A DNA stretch of 64,000 nt. Origin: JAISGQ01 sp045604965. Lineage in GTDB: Bacteria > Bacillota > Clostridia > Oscillospirales > Acutalibacteraceae. Position numbers and translations under genes: made by a program. The stretch is taken from NCBI GenBank assembly GCA_045604965.1, contig JAZUPB010000053.1, positions 124,001-188,000 of the forward strand, given 5' to 3'. The notes under the pieces are model-generated. The model had not been told where the DNA came from and searched no databases. It saw nothing but the letters and a program-made list of their open reading frames with translations. How positions within the stretch are numbered: the stretch's first letter is position 1; the number at the start of each line of letters is the position of its first letter. Positions 1 through 8,331 of this stretch are shown here, one piece after another.

Positions 1-346
1 CCATTTCACTGTAGCTTCTCTGGGACGATGAGCTTTGCTGTCCGTAACCGCCGTAGCCAAAGCCTCCAAATCCGTCAAAAGGATTGTAGCCCCCGTAGCC
101 TGTTCCGCCATAGCCCGTACCGCTGTATCCGGCTCCTCTGTTTCCGCTGTAGCTTGTATCGCCCGGTGTATATCCGTTTTTCAGCTTGTCATATGCAGCG
201 TTTATCTCACTCATCTTTGCTGCTGCATTCTTATCCCCCGGGTTAAGGTCAGGGTGGTATTTCTTCGCAAGCTTTCGATAGGCTTTTGTTATTTCCTCTT
301 CGCTTGCCCCCGGAGATACCCCCAAAACCTTGTATGGGTCACTCAT
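1..346 (-). CDS. J-domain (DnaJ-like) protein, 3' end outside window
   Basis: The visible N-terminal 115 residues begin MSDPYKVLGVSPGASEEEI and contain the J-domain signature HPD in the context KKYHPDLNPGDKN, followed by helix IV (KMSEINAAYDKLKNGY). A Gly/Tyr-rich linker of YGGTGYGG-type repeats follows, like the G/F region of DnaJ proteins. J domains stimulate the ATPase of Hsp70 (DnaK) partners. The start ATG (344-346) overlaps the TGA stop of the upstream DUF5685 gene, so the two are probably translationally coupled. The C-terminal part lies beyond base 1, so I cannot tell whether it has the zinc-finger region of true DnaJ. The Gly/Tyr-rich linker makes a specialised class C J-protein more likely than the housekeeping dnaJ. 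Confidence 0.85.
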   Translation of the reverse strand, partial: MSDPYKVLGVSPGASEEEITKAYRKLAKKYHPDLNPGDKNAAAKMSEINAAYDKLKNGYTPGDTSYSGNRGAGYSGTGYGGTGYGGYNPFDGFGGFGYGGYGQQSSSSQRSYSEM

Positions 347-1155
347 CGGCGCTCCTCCTTTCTCTTTGACTGCTCCCAACGTGTCCACACACCTGAATAT
401 ATTATATTCGAAAGCAGGTCTTTATTTTCACTTATATTTAAATTTTCAAATGCCGCCGAACACTCACCCATAAGCAGCGTAAGCGTAGGTTCAAAGCTGT
501 CTGATGTGCTCTGCGCCATAGGATTGTATTTTTTCTTTTTCAGGTCCTTCTTGAAATCAAGGCAGGCGTCCATTATATATATGAATCTGCCAAGGGATCT
601 GCCGAAAACTCTCAGTGCTTCTGAGTTTTCATCATCGCGCCAGACAAACAGTTCTCCCATCAGCTCCCCGAATATGGCCGAGGGAACATCCGGATTGAGC
701 ACTCCCGCTTTTTCTGCTTCGGAAAGCTTTTTAAGGCACGTTTTTACAGCACTGCTCTGTCTCGGATACTGTTCTTCAACTCTGTGTTTCTTTGCACGAA
801 TAGTTGCTGCAAACGCCAGTGACGGCAGACTTCTGTCATCTGACCAGTTATCGAGAAGATTATAATATGCCAAAAGAACATTCATCGCCCCTGCATAAGC
901 AGTCGCTTCGCTTTCACGCACAAAACACTTCTTTATAGGATGCGCAGGACATCTTATTTCCTTTTTCTCTTTCGGCAGTGTGTACACTCCCTCAAGCAGC
1001 AGAGAAAGAAATGTCATATCGTATGTCAAGGTCAGTCTGCAAAGCTGTCCGAATCCGTCGCCTATTGACTTGCACACTCCGCAGTAGCATTCTTTATATT
1101 CTGACTTCTGCTCCTGTGTGAGCCTGCAGGAATTAGCAACAACATATCCAAACAA
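343..1155 (-). CDS. DUF5685 family protein
   Basis: Protein of about 270 residues whose function is not known. I assign it to DUF5685 from the start FGYV, the early cysteine pair in YCGVCKSIGDGFG, the helical block LTYDMTFLSLLLEGVY, and the second cysteine group around RCPAHPIKKC. A typical family member begins MFGYV. Here that corresponds to a TTG codon at 1153-1155, which sits 6 bases after a GGGGGTG Shine-Dalgarno-like run. The upstream in-frame ATG (1170) would place the ribosome binding site inside the gene, so I prefer TTG. The conserved Cys residues could bind a metal or Fe-S centre (inference). The stop overlaps the start of the J-domain gene, suggesting that the two proteins act together, perhaps with the J-protein delivering a chaperone to the DUF5685 protein. 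Confidence 0.8.
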   Translation of the reverse strand: MFGYVVANSCRLTQEQKSEYKECYCGVCKSIGDGFGQLCRLTLTYDMTFLSLLLEGVYTLPKEKKEIRCPAHPIKKCFVRESEATAYAGAMNVLLAYYNLLDNWSDDRSLPSLAFAATIRAKKHRVEEQYPRQSSAVKTCLKKLSEAEKAGVLNPDVPSAIFGELMGELFVWRDDENSEALRVFGRSLGRFIYIMDACLDFKKDLKKKKYNPMAQSTSDSFEPTLTLLMGECSAAFENLNISENKDLLSNIIYSGVWTRWEQSKRKEERR

Positions 1156-1262
1156 CCAATACACCCCCATAGGCTGTATTTTACTATAATTTTATATTAT
1201 TGGCAATAGTTGCAGCGTGAGAAATGCCGCAACTTATATTGTGAAAACGGCAAAGTTATGCC

Positions 1263-1298
1263 GAAAAAAGCAACCGCAGACATGCTGCCTGCGGTTGC
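1263..1298 (-). terminator. Rho-independent terminator of degV
   Basis: A 9-bp perfect stem (gcaaccgca at 1270-1278 paired with 1290-1298) lies 9 bases after the degV stop. Read on the - strand it is followed by a run of six T. It ends the glycosyltransferase-degV transcript. Confidence 0.85.
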
Positions 1299-1306
1299 TG
1301 ATGCTT

Positions 1307-2176
1307 TTACGCCTTTGCGCTCTTGCGGATATAGAGTATGCCGAGACATTTCGGTCCGCAGTGGCAGGAGATGGTAACGCCTGCACGGGTAACGTTTATC
1401 TCGTCAAATTTCTGGAACTCATTAATCTTTGCCTTTATCTGATCGATCTCCTCGTCAGTAAATCCGCCGGAATGAGTGATGAATATGCGCTTTGTTTCGA
1501 TATCTGTTGTATCCTTGAGTCTGTCCTCAACATATGAAAGTATGCTGGGCATTCTCTTGCCTCTGTATTTCTTGCCGACACCCATTGTACCGCCTTTAAC
1601 TTCGATGCAAGGACGAAGCTTGAGAAGATTTGCACCGAGAGCTGCAACGCCTGAGCAGCGTCCGCCCTTCCACAGATAGTGGAGAGTATCAAGAACAAAG
1701 CTTGCATCTACTCTGGGAACAAGACCTTCAAGATGCTCTACAATCTCCTTTGCACTCTTGCCTTCTGCGATCATATCTGCTGCCTCAAGTACCTGAAGAC
1801 CTACACCTGTGGAAAGGTTTGCAGAATCAACGCAGTAAACATTTTCAACCTCTTCTATTGCAAGTCTGATTGATGAATAGCCTGCAGACATAGCAGAACT
1901 TACAGCAAACACGATGACGCTGTAACCCTGACTTGTCCACTTTTCAAAAAGCTCCTTATATTCCTGAGGAGATGCTGCAGCGGTCTTTGCAAGATCGCCT
2001 GTCTTTTCGTGGTACGCAAAGCAATCCTCGGGTGTTACAGTAACGGTATCAAGAAGAGTCTCTTTTCCGAGAGTAACTGCGTGAGGACGGATCTCAATGT
2101 CATATTTTTTGATAAGCTCAGGAGACAGGTCGACGATACTGTCAGCTATAAGTTTGATTTTTTCAGCCATTTTCAT
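1307..2176 (-). CDS. DegV family fatty-acid-binding protein
   Basis: 289 residues, full length for the family. The N-terminus IKLIADSIVDLSPELIKKYD and the later blocks (FAVSSAMSAGYSSIRLA, SANLSTGVGLQV, YLWKGGRCSG, RIFITHSGG) are the DegV pattern. In this fold a fatty acid is held between two alpha/beta domains; in Gram-positive bacteria related FakB proteins present fatty acids to the kinase FakA for phosphorylation. No fakA is present in the window, so the particular partner is unknown. It lies 15 bases downstream of the membrane glycosyltransferase and is probably co-transcribed with it. The start could be ATG 2176 or the ATG two codons later; the GAAAGGA site fits either. Confidence 0.9.
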   Translation of the reverse strand: MKMAEKIKLIADSIVDLSPELIKKYDIEIRPHAVTLGKETLLDTVTVTPEDCFAYHEKTGDLAKTAAASPQEYKELFEKWTSQGYSVIVFAVSSAMSAGYSSIRLAIEEVENVYCVDSANLSTGVGLQVLEAADMIAEGKSAKEIVEHLEGLVPRVDASFVLDTLHYLWKGGRCSGVAALGANLLKLRPCIEVKGGTMGVGKKYRGKRMPSILSYVEDRLKDTTDIETKRIFITHSGGFTDEEIDQIKAKINEFQKFDEINVTRAGVTISCHCGPKCLGILYIRKSAKA

Positions 2177-2191
2177 ACAATCCTTTCAAAA

Positions 2192-3673
2192 TTATATAAT
2201 GAATAGTTCTTCACTAAAATAGAGACAAAGGGTAAATGCAGCCGATACCACAAAGGGCAATACAGCAAAAAACTTTTTCACCTTTGAAAATCTGCCTGCG
2301 ATGCAGTCGAAATACATTGCCCCAACTGCAGCAGAGCTTGCAAGAGATATAGAAATGTATCTGAAATCCATCGAGCATCCGTTAGGATACCGAATATTGA
2401 ACCATATAAAAAACAACAGGGAAACAGCGCTCACCGCTGTCAGTATAATAGACTGTGAGTTCTTTTTCATAAGAAGCCACACTGACGCAAAAACACAGTA
2501 TATTATTACAGCGCAATTGACCGCAAGCAGTATCTGTACCGCCCATTTCGGGAATTCAAAGGAATATTCCCCAAACATTGAGCATTTGACAATGTAAGAA
2601 GGAATATTATAATCCTCCTCAGGGAGACAGTACGGATTATCAAAAAGTTGTCTTACGGGGAAACTGATAAACCGCTCGAAAATGCTTCTGTCGCCGCAGT
2701 ACAGGGCGTGATCTTTTCCTATAGGCATAACATAACCTACAGGCTGACCGAACTTTATAAAATTGCGTATCGGATACCACATTCCAAGCGGAATACTCAA
2801 TGCTCCAAAGCACAATTCATTTACAAGCACATTTTTAAAAGTGCGTTTTTCTGCAGGCTTTATAAGCCTTATTATAAATACTGCTGCAATAATCGGCGCC
2901 AGTGTCACCGCCGAAAGCTTGGTCATCATAGCAAGGCCTAAAAACAACGCCATTAAAAGCGCATTTTTTATATCTTGGCTCTGCCAGAATCGAACAAGAT
3001 AAAGCACTGTACACATTGACAGCAGCAGACATAAAATATCGTTATTTATGCTTCCCGAAAAAATTATAAGGGACGGATGAAGCGAGAAAAACGCAAAGAA
3101 TAAAACCTGCGTACCCTGCCGCATTTTGAGAAAATTAAGGATTTTCAGGAATACATAGCCGCACATCAGCGAATAATATGCGGTGAGCAGCTGCAAGGTT
3201 TCAAACACCTGCTCTGTGGTATTTATCGCCTTCGAAAGCAGGTTCCCCACCAGGCTCATTAAATAAGGATGCAGGGGCGGATGATAGAAAAGTCCTGTGT
3301 TTGTATCAGGGAGTTTTCCTGTTTTCATAAGGGTATATATATAACCTGCATGCCCCTGAGTTTCAAAAACAAAGACATCGTGTTGACGTTCATTCCAGGG
3401 TGTTGCTAGAATATAAACCACCCGAATGGCGATGCAGAGCAGGAATATTACAGCTGTTATATGGCAACCCTTGAGTTTGCCGTTTATCTTCAGCAAAACA
3501 CATCCAATAAACCCTGCCGCAAACGGCAAAAGCGAACATATTGCAGCAGCCTGTTCCGATATGGACACTGCCCAAAGCGACAGCGCATATATTATCACCA
3601 GCGCTGCAAACAGCCACATAGGAGCAAAACGACCGAAAACTGCGCTGTATACAGAATTTTTATCCGCTTTCAT
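2192..3673 (-). CDS. Polytopic membrane glycosyltransferase (GT39/ArnT-like)
   Basis: 493 residues with about ten hydrophobic spans. The loop after the second membrane segment carries an acidic/His patch (WNERQHDVFVFETQGHAGY) and FYHPPLHPYLMS, which resembles the first extracytoplasmic loop of the GT-C superfamily (PMT/ArnT/GT39/GT83). Such enzymes transfer sugars from polyprenyl-phosphate donors on the outer face of the membrane; donor and acceptor cannot be told here. The start ATG follows GGAGG with 9 bases spacing. The gene heads an apparent two-gene unit with degV. A GT2 glycosyltransferase at 12.2 kb could supply a polyprenyl-linked donor, but that link is speculative. Confidence 0.7.
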   Translation of the reverse strand: MKADKNSVYSAVFGRFAPMWLFAALVIIYALSLWAVSISEQAAAICSLLPFAAGFIGCVLLKINGKLKGCHITAVIFLLCIAIRVVYILATPWNERQHDVFVFETQGHAGYIYTLMKTGKLPDTNTGLFYHPPLHPYLMSLVGNLLSKAINTTEQVFETLQLLTAYYSLMCGYVFLKILNFLKMRQGTQVLFFAFFSLHPSLIIFSGSINNDILCLLLSMCTVLYLVRFWQSQDIKNALLMALFLGLAMMTKLSAVTLAPIIAAVFIIRLIKPAEKRTFKNVLVNELCFGALSIPLGMWYPIRNFIKFGQPVGYVMPIGKDHALYCGDRSIFERFISFPVRQLFDNPYCLPEEDYNIPSYIVKCSMFGEYSFEFPKWAVQILLAVNCAVIIYCVFASVWLLMKKNSQSIILTAVSAVSLLFFIWFNIRYPNGCSMDFRYISISLASSAAVGAMYFDCIAGRFSKVKKFFAVLPFVVSAAFTLCLYFSEELFII

Positions 3674-3722
3674 ATGCGGTTACCTCCACGATGAAAACCT
3701 GATAAAACACAGTTCTCAATCT

Positions 3723-3751
3723 AGTATACACTATTAGATATTCAATTTCAA
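3723..3751 (-). promoter_or_regulatory. Sigma-A-type promoter for the glycosyltransferase gene
   Basis: On the - strand TTGAAA (3746-3751), a 17-base spacer and TATACT (3723-3728), about 50 bases upstream of the glycosyltransferase start. Confidence 0.6.
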
Positions 3752-3774
3752 TTAAAATTTGGTGAAGTTTGGAG

Positions 3775-4275
3775 ATGCGCAAAATGCTGCCTGTTGTTAT
3801 TCTTTCGGACAAGCCTCAAGCCGCGCTGCTTTCGCGTATTGCCTACGCCATTGAGCGAAATCTTCAGGACAGCTTTATACTCCGCGAGCATACAGGACGC
3901 GGAGAACTTGTGCTCGATCGCGGCATACTGATAGTAAAAGATCTGAAATTCCATTCAAGAAAAGCAAAATTCGGCAAAGGGGTTATACCGATTATGGAAT
4001 CAGCCAACCGCAATGCCGTGCGACTCATTGAGCGGCATCAGCTCCCTGCGGTATGCTGCGGAATGAGCCCTAGAGACACTCTCATAGCTGAAAGCATCGA
4101 CAACGGACGCAGTCTGCTGTGTCTCCAAAGATCCATACCCACTGTCAAAGGCGAGCGCGAACCCTGTGAACTAGTGGTGCTGACCGACTCAGAGTGCGAT
4201 ACATCGTCTCTTTTGCTCACTGCAGGGACACTTCTCGCTTCAGGAATAAACGAAAACAAGGATATAATTATTTAG
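3775..4275 (+). CDS. Hypothetical protein, conserved-looking
   Basis: About 166 residues, transcribed divergently from the glycosyltransferase gene. I do not recognise the family. There is no signal peptide or membrane span. It begins MRKMLPVVILSDKPQAALLS and looks like a soluble alpha/beta protein: a hydrophobic strand (PVVILSD), a helix, a GRGELVLDRGILIVKDL strand pair, and a later Cys-containing strand (LPAVCCGMSPRDTLIAES). The final segment (ELVVLTDSECDTSSLLLTAGTLL) could form another strand-turn-helix. ATG 3775 is chosen because GGTGAAG lies 7 bases before it; the in-frame TTG at 3769 is too close to that site. It converges with the DUF4299 gene with only 3 bases between stops and no clear terminator. 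Confidence 0.6.
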   Translation: MRKMLPVVILSDKPQAALLSRIAYAIERNLQDSFILREHTGRGELVLDRGILIVKDLKFHSRKAKFGKGVIPIMESANRNAVRLIERHQLPAVCCGMSPRDTLIAESIDNGRSLLCLQRSIPTVKGEREPCELVVLTDSECDTSSLLLTAGTLLASGINENKDIII

Positions 4276-4278
4276 CTT

Positions 4279-5115
4279 TTAAATGGTTCTGCCTGCATAT
4301 TTTTCTGTAAGCTCGGCAACCGTATCCTTCCTGAGTACAGCAATAATATGTTTGCTGTCATAATCTCCCAGTTTTTCGGCTTTTTCTATGAATTCATCAT
4401 AGGGCACTGAAATGCTGTCGCCGGTCATAACATACCACTCACTGACATTTTTCACGCAATTAAACGGTGCGTGTGCGTGTTTTGGCACTATGCACTCTAT
4501 CTCTTCTCCTACAAAATACACTCCGAAAATAGTACCGTCCTTCTTTTTGTAAAAATGAGGATTTGAATAAAACGCATCTATCTGCTGGAGCCTGTCCATC
4601 AGATCTTCAAAATTCTTCAGTGACCCGTTTATTTCATTGATCTCTTTTTCGCCAAGTGTTATCGGATTAAGCGCACCAAACACATAGAAGCATTGCATCT
4701 CTTTCGAGCGTATATTCTCACTTACACTGTCTATTCCGTTTACACTTGCCTCAATATCGTTTGATGCATACAGATACGCGTCCCTTGCAGAAATACGCAC
4801 CTCATCACGATACATACTCGTTTCGCCAAGGACTTTGCAGATTTCTTCAGCAAGGCTGTAGAACAATTTGATATCGCTTTCCGATGTCGGCAAAGGAAGT
4901 CTCAGCGATACATCTCCGTCCTTCTGGGACACTTCTATGCCCCTGCCTATTTTACGGGGATCGTAGACTATGGTGATGGAGCCTGTCCTATTCTGATCGA
5001 GTACAAAATAATCATCCAGTACTCCATATTCGAGATTCTTAAGTGCAGCTATCTCTTCTGCAGTAATTACTTTTTTCGGCGCTTTTGTCTGCTTTATTTC
5101 GATTGCTACTGCCAT
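4279..5115 (-). CDS. DUF4299 family protein
   Basis: 278 residues, unknown function. It matches my recollection of DUF4299: a start with a basic strand (MAVAIEIKQTKAPKKVI), then LKNLEYGVLDDYFVLDQNRTG, the conserved RKIGRGIEV and RLPLPTSESDIKLFYSLAE, FGALNPITLGEKEI, and FYKKKDGTIFGVYFVGEE. There are no membrane spans, so it is probably cytoplasmic. The reading frame is open further upstream, but the ATG at 5115 is preceded by AAGGAG at 8 bases and is the better start. It follows the PBP gene by 29 bases and probably shares its transcript, though a role in cell-wall growth is only inferred from position. Confidence 0.75.
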   Translation of the reverse strand: MAVAIEIKQTKAPKKVITAEEIAALKNLEYGVLDDYFVLDQNRTGSITIVYDPRKIGRGIEVSQKDGDVSLRLPLPTSESDIKLFYSLAEEICKVLGETSMYRDEVRISARDAYLYASNDIEASVNGIDSVSENIRSKEMQCFYVFGALNPITLGEKEINEINGSLKNFEDLMDRLQQIDAFYSNPHFYKKKDGTIFGVYFVGEEIECIVPKHAHAPFNCVKNVSEWYVMTGDSISVPYDEFIEKAEKLGDYDSKHIIAVLRKDTVAELTEKYAGRTI

Positions 5116-5144
5116 AATTTTTCTCCTTGTCCCAAAGCCCGTTT

Positions 5145-6518
5145 TTACAGCTCCACACCCATTTCTTCCGCACATTTTTTCAGTACGGTCGATGCTACCG
5201 AGCCTGCGGTTTTGCTTCCGCCGCCGCCGTGTTCTACCACGACCGCAAAAGCAAGGGGGAAATCCTCCCTCTGAGAGAAACCCACGAACCAGGAGTGGGG
5301 CGATGCTCCGTCAACTTCCGCTGTTCCCGATTTCGCACAGAGCTCCATCCCGAGAAAACGGCTTTCTCCATATTCATTGCGCACATTATTTCTCATCATT
5401 TCTGAGAGTATTCCTGCAGTCTTTTTGCTCATATACCTTCCGCCGGACTTTCTGTAATCAGCGGAAAGCTTTATTCCTATAGACGAGCGAACCGAAGATA
5501 CCAGATTCGGATATTCTGCTTTTCCTTCGTTTGCTATAGCTCCCACAAAAGTAAGAAAGGAAGCAGGATTTACAAGATCGTTGCCCTGTCCTATTGCACT
5601 CCAGGCAAGGTCTCCCGTGTTGCTTACAGACACACTGCCTTTCGCTGTGGTTATACCGCTTACGGTGACTTCATTTGTTGTCAGGTTTATCTTTTTTGCG
5701 TATTTGCTCAGTTCTTTTTCTCCCAGGATCTGACCGAGATCAGCGTAAGCACAGTTGCAGGAACATGACAGTGCCTCTCCGAGCGTCAGGGTTCCGTGAG
5801 CGTTGGGACAGGTCACTTTAGTCCCTTCATATGGCGCTGAGCCTGTGCAGGTAAATGTATATTCATCGTAATCAAAGCCATCCTCCAGCAGTGCCGCTGT
5901 GGTCACAAGCTTATATACAGAGCCGGGAATATAAGTCGCTGAGGTAAATCGATTGACGAACACGCCGTCATATTTCTTATTTTCAAAGGATGACGGCGGA
6001 TTGGCAGGATCAAAGGTCGGCGCGCTCACCATACAGAGCACGTCCCCCGTTTTGTAATTGTACACCGCCACTACGCCGTTTTTTTCATTCAAAGCCTCAT
6101 AGGCAACCGCATTTACTCCTGCATCTATGGTCAGTGCAAGCGTTGCTCCGTCACCGTCCAGCGAATAAATCCCATTGAATTCACTGTAGCCTGTGAGGAT
6201 ATCTGCAAAGGCAGTCTGGGCCCCTGCTGCTATATTTCCGCTTTTATCTCCCACTGCGTGAAGTGTTGCTTTTCGCACAACCTTACTGCCGTTGTAGTGA
6301 GATACTCCTTTTTCGTCATTTTCAAGAAGCACTACCCCCGAAACATCGGTTATTGTCCCTCGGGTCAGATTTGCGTTATTGTAAATGTGCTTGTTTACGG
6401 GAAATGCTATCCAATTTCCTCCGTCAGCACAGAATCTTACGGTGTAAATAACCAGTCCTATTACGAGAAAAGCCGCTACCACAAGCACTACTGCCGAGCG
6501 CATACCTATCTTTTTCAT
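5145..6518 (-). CDS. Class B penicillin-binding protein (transpeptidase), PbpA/FtsI-like
   Basis: 457 residues. It has one N-terminal membrane anchor (about residues 8-27), a short linker domain with the RGTITDVSGVVL motif, and a transpeptidase domain with all three active-site motifs: S200-x-x-K203 (IPGSVYK, acylated serine), S253-x-N255 (SCN) and K396-S-G (AKSGTAEVDG). These enzymes cross-link peptidoglycan stem peptides outside the membrane. At 457 residues it is shorter than division FtsI or elongasome PBP2 and lacks PASTA domains, like the small PbpA paired with RodA-type polymerases in actinobacteria and clostridia. Its ATG overlaps the stop of the FHA-SEDS gene by 4 bases (ATGA), so polymerase and transpeptidase should be made together. 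Confidence 0.92.
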   Translation of the reverse strand: MKKIGMRSAVVLVVAAFLVIGLVIYTVRFCADGGNWIAFPVNKHIYNNANLTRGTITDVSGVVLLENDEKGVSHYNGSKVVRKATLHAVGDKSGNIAAGAQTAFADILTGYSEFNGIYSLDGDGATLALTIDAGVNAVAYEALNEKNGVVAVYNYKTGDVLCMVSAPTFDPANPPSSFENKKYDGVFVNRFTSATYIPGSVYKLVTTAALLEDGFDYDEYTFTCTGSAPYEGTKVTCPNAHGTLTLGEALSCSCNCAYADLGQILGEKELSKYAKKINLTTNEVTVSGITTAKGSVSVSNTGDLAWSAIGQGNDLVNPASFLTFVGAIANEGKAEYPNLVSSVRSSIGIKLSADYRKSGGRYMSKKTAGILSEMMRNNVRNEYGESRFLGMELCAKSGTAEVDGASPHSWFVGFSQREDFPLAFAVVVEHGGGGSKTAGSVASTVLKKCAEEMGVEL

Positions 6519-8296
6519 TTGCGCCCACCTGCCTTTTTTACTACTTGTTTGGGTGTGTATTCTTCCTCAATACTGACTTTGAAACGGCGAGGCGCGGCAT
6601 TTGCAAAACTTGCGTTCTTTCGGGTATCTGCCGCTTTTACAAAGGAGAGCAAACCCCAGGAGCATATCAGCGATGAACCGCCGTTTGATACAAATGGGAA
6701 AGTGACACCTGTAAGAGGAAGGATATCTACCGAACCCAAAACGTTGAGCATAGTCTGAAATGCAAGGACAGTCATTGCCGCGCAGGCAGCTATTACATAA
6801 AAGCTCGAACGGCCTCTTGCTGCAAAACGAACAGTGAATACAGCAAGTGCGCCTATTCCTGCCACTGCAAGCAGTGCGATGATAAGTCCCCATTCTTCGC
6901 ACAGTATTCCGAATACAAGATCGGTATCTGCTGCAACTATGGATGACAGCCAGCCGTTTCCTACGCCTACTCCTGCCAGACCTCCGCTCGCCGCCGCACT
7001 CATAGTTCTTGTCTGCTGAAAGCCTGCTCCGTGAGGGTCACTCCATACGTGTCCCCAGGAAGCAAAGCGAGAAGCTATATACGGGGTGAATTTAAATGCA
7101 AGTATAGCAGCAAAGCCCACCGCTGCACAGATAAGTGCAAGTGCGGTGAGATCGCCTGATCTCATATATGCAATAACAAGGAATGCAACGAAGAAAATCG
7201 CCGCTGTTCCGAAATCGCCCAATATTGCCAGCATTCCTATGCAAAACGCAGAATATCCTATGAAAAGATAAAGATTTTTCTTTGTCATAAGTTTATCAAG
7301 TGTTGCTGTTCCGACATAAATGAATGCTACCTTGACTATTTCTGACGGCTGAATGGAAACAGAACCTATATATATCCAGTTTCGTGCGCCGTTTAGAACC
7401 GTACCGAAAACGAGATTTGCCAAAAGAAGCACCACCGAAAGCACAAGCAGCGGCATCTGAATGGTGGTTGCTCGTTTCAAATCTCTCAGATACCAGCCCA
7501 ATGCCAGAAATACTGCCAATCCTGCAAGGAAGCAGAACATCTGCTTATAAAGCTCGTCAGGCGAAACAGTTGCAGACACCGAAAAACCTATGGTTGTCAG
7601 GAACATCGCAAGCAGTTCAACCTCGATTCCTGTGCGGCCCAACATACTCATTATGATATAGTACGCCAGTGTTGTTCCTATCATAACGGTAAAACACACT
7701 ATGACACTTGCTGCATCAATCCCCGAAACCACCATCTGCACAGCAGTAAAAAGCTGGAACGATGCCAGAAGAGCTACTGTCTGTCTTGGGCGCAGACGTT
7801 TTTTTACGTCCTTATTTCCCCTCTCCGCACGCTTTTCCTTCGGATTGTTCACTGTAAAAGTTCCGCGCACGCCGCCTATTGTCACTGTTGACCCGTTTAC
7901 CACTTTGGCGCTTTCCTTGACTTTTTTACCGTCAACTGTCAGCGGTGCGCGCTCATTGAGGTTGTGTATCGTCCACGAGCCATCCTCTTCACGGATAAGC
8001 GTGGCGTGGGTTCGTGAGACTGTGGGAAAATCCACCACAATGTCACTGCCGGACGATCGTCCTATTATGTTCTCCCAGTGACTTACAGGACAGTCTCCCA
8101 CCCTTTTAAAATGGAGATTTGCCCATATTTCGGGAGTTTGTCTGCCTCTGAGCAAAGAAAGAACACAGCGCCAGACAATTACAAACGCAAGTACCGGCAG
8201 TATGAGCCTTGTAAAAAAGGCAAAGCCGTTTGCGCTGAAAAACAGGCTCTTTGCTGTTTCTCCGACATTTTCCCAAAAAGTCGAGCCTATCGTCAC
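6515..8296 (-). CDS. FHA-domain SEDS peptidoglycan glycosyltransferase (RodA/FtsW/SpoVE family)
   Basis: 593 residues starting with GTG (8296) after AAGGAG. One membrane span (about 27-45) is followed by a forkhead-associated domain with the phosphothreonine-binding core IGRSSGSDIVVDFPTVSRTH (about residues 79-98). A ten-span SEDS polymerase domain follows, with typical blocks GARNWIYIGSVSIQPSEIVK, ILGDFGTAAIFFVAF and GVTFPFVSNGGSS. SEDS proteins polymerise lipid II with a class B PBP partner, encoded immediately downstream. The FHA domain suggests control by a Ser/Thr kinase of the PASTA (PrkC/StkP) type. That kinase is not in the window. The order TM-FHA-SEDS puts the FHA domain in the cytoplasm if the N-terminus is outside. 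Confidence 0.9.
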   Translation of the reverse strand: MTIGSTFWENVGETAKSLFFSANGFAFFTRLILPVLAFVIVWRCVLSLLRGRQTPEIWANLHFKRVGDCPVSHWENIIGRSSGSDIVVDFPTVSRTHATLIREEDGSWTIHNLNERAPLTVDGKKVKESAKVVNGSTVTIGGVRGTFTVNNPKEKRAERGNKDVKKRLRPRQTVALLASFQLFTAVQMVVSGIDAASVIVCFTVMIGTTLAYYIIMSMLGRTGIEVELLAMFLTTIGFSVSATVSPDELYKQMFCFLAGLAVFLALGWYLRDLKRATTIQMPLLVLSVVLLLANLVFGTVLNGARNWIYIGSVSIQPSEIVKVAFIYVGTATLDKLMTKKNLYLFIGYSAFCIGMLAILGDFGTAAIFFVAFLVIAYMRSGDLTALALICAAVGFAAILAFKFTPYIASRFASWGHVWSDPHGAGFQQTRTMSAAASGGLAGVGVGNGWLSSIVAADTDLVFGILCEEWGLIIALLAVAGIGALAVFTVRFAARGRSSFYVIAACAAMTVLAFQTMLNVLGSVDILPLTGVTFPFVSNGGSSLICSWGLLSFVKAADTRKNASFANAAPRRFKVSIEEEYTPKQVVKKAGGRK

Positions 8297-8331
8297 GCTG
8301 TGTTCACTCCTTTATTCTGTTTGATTTTTAC

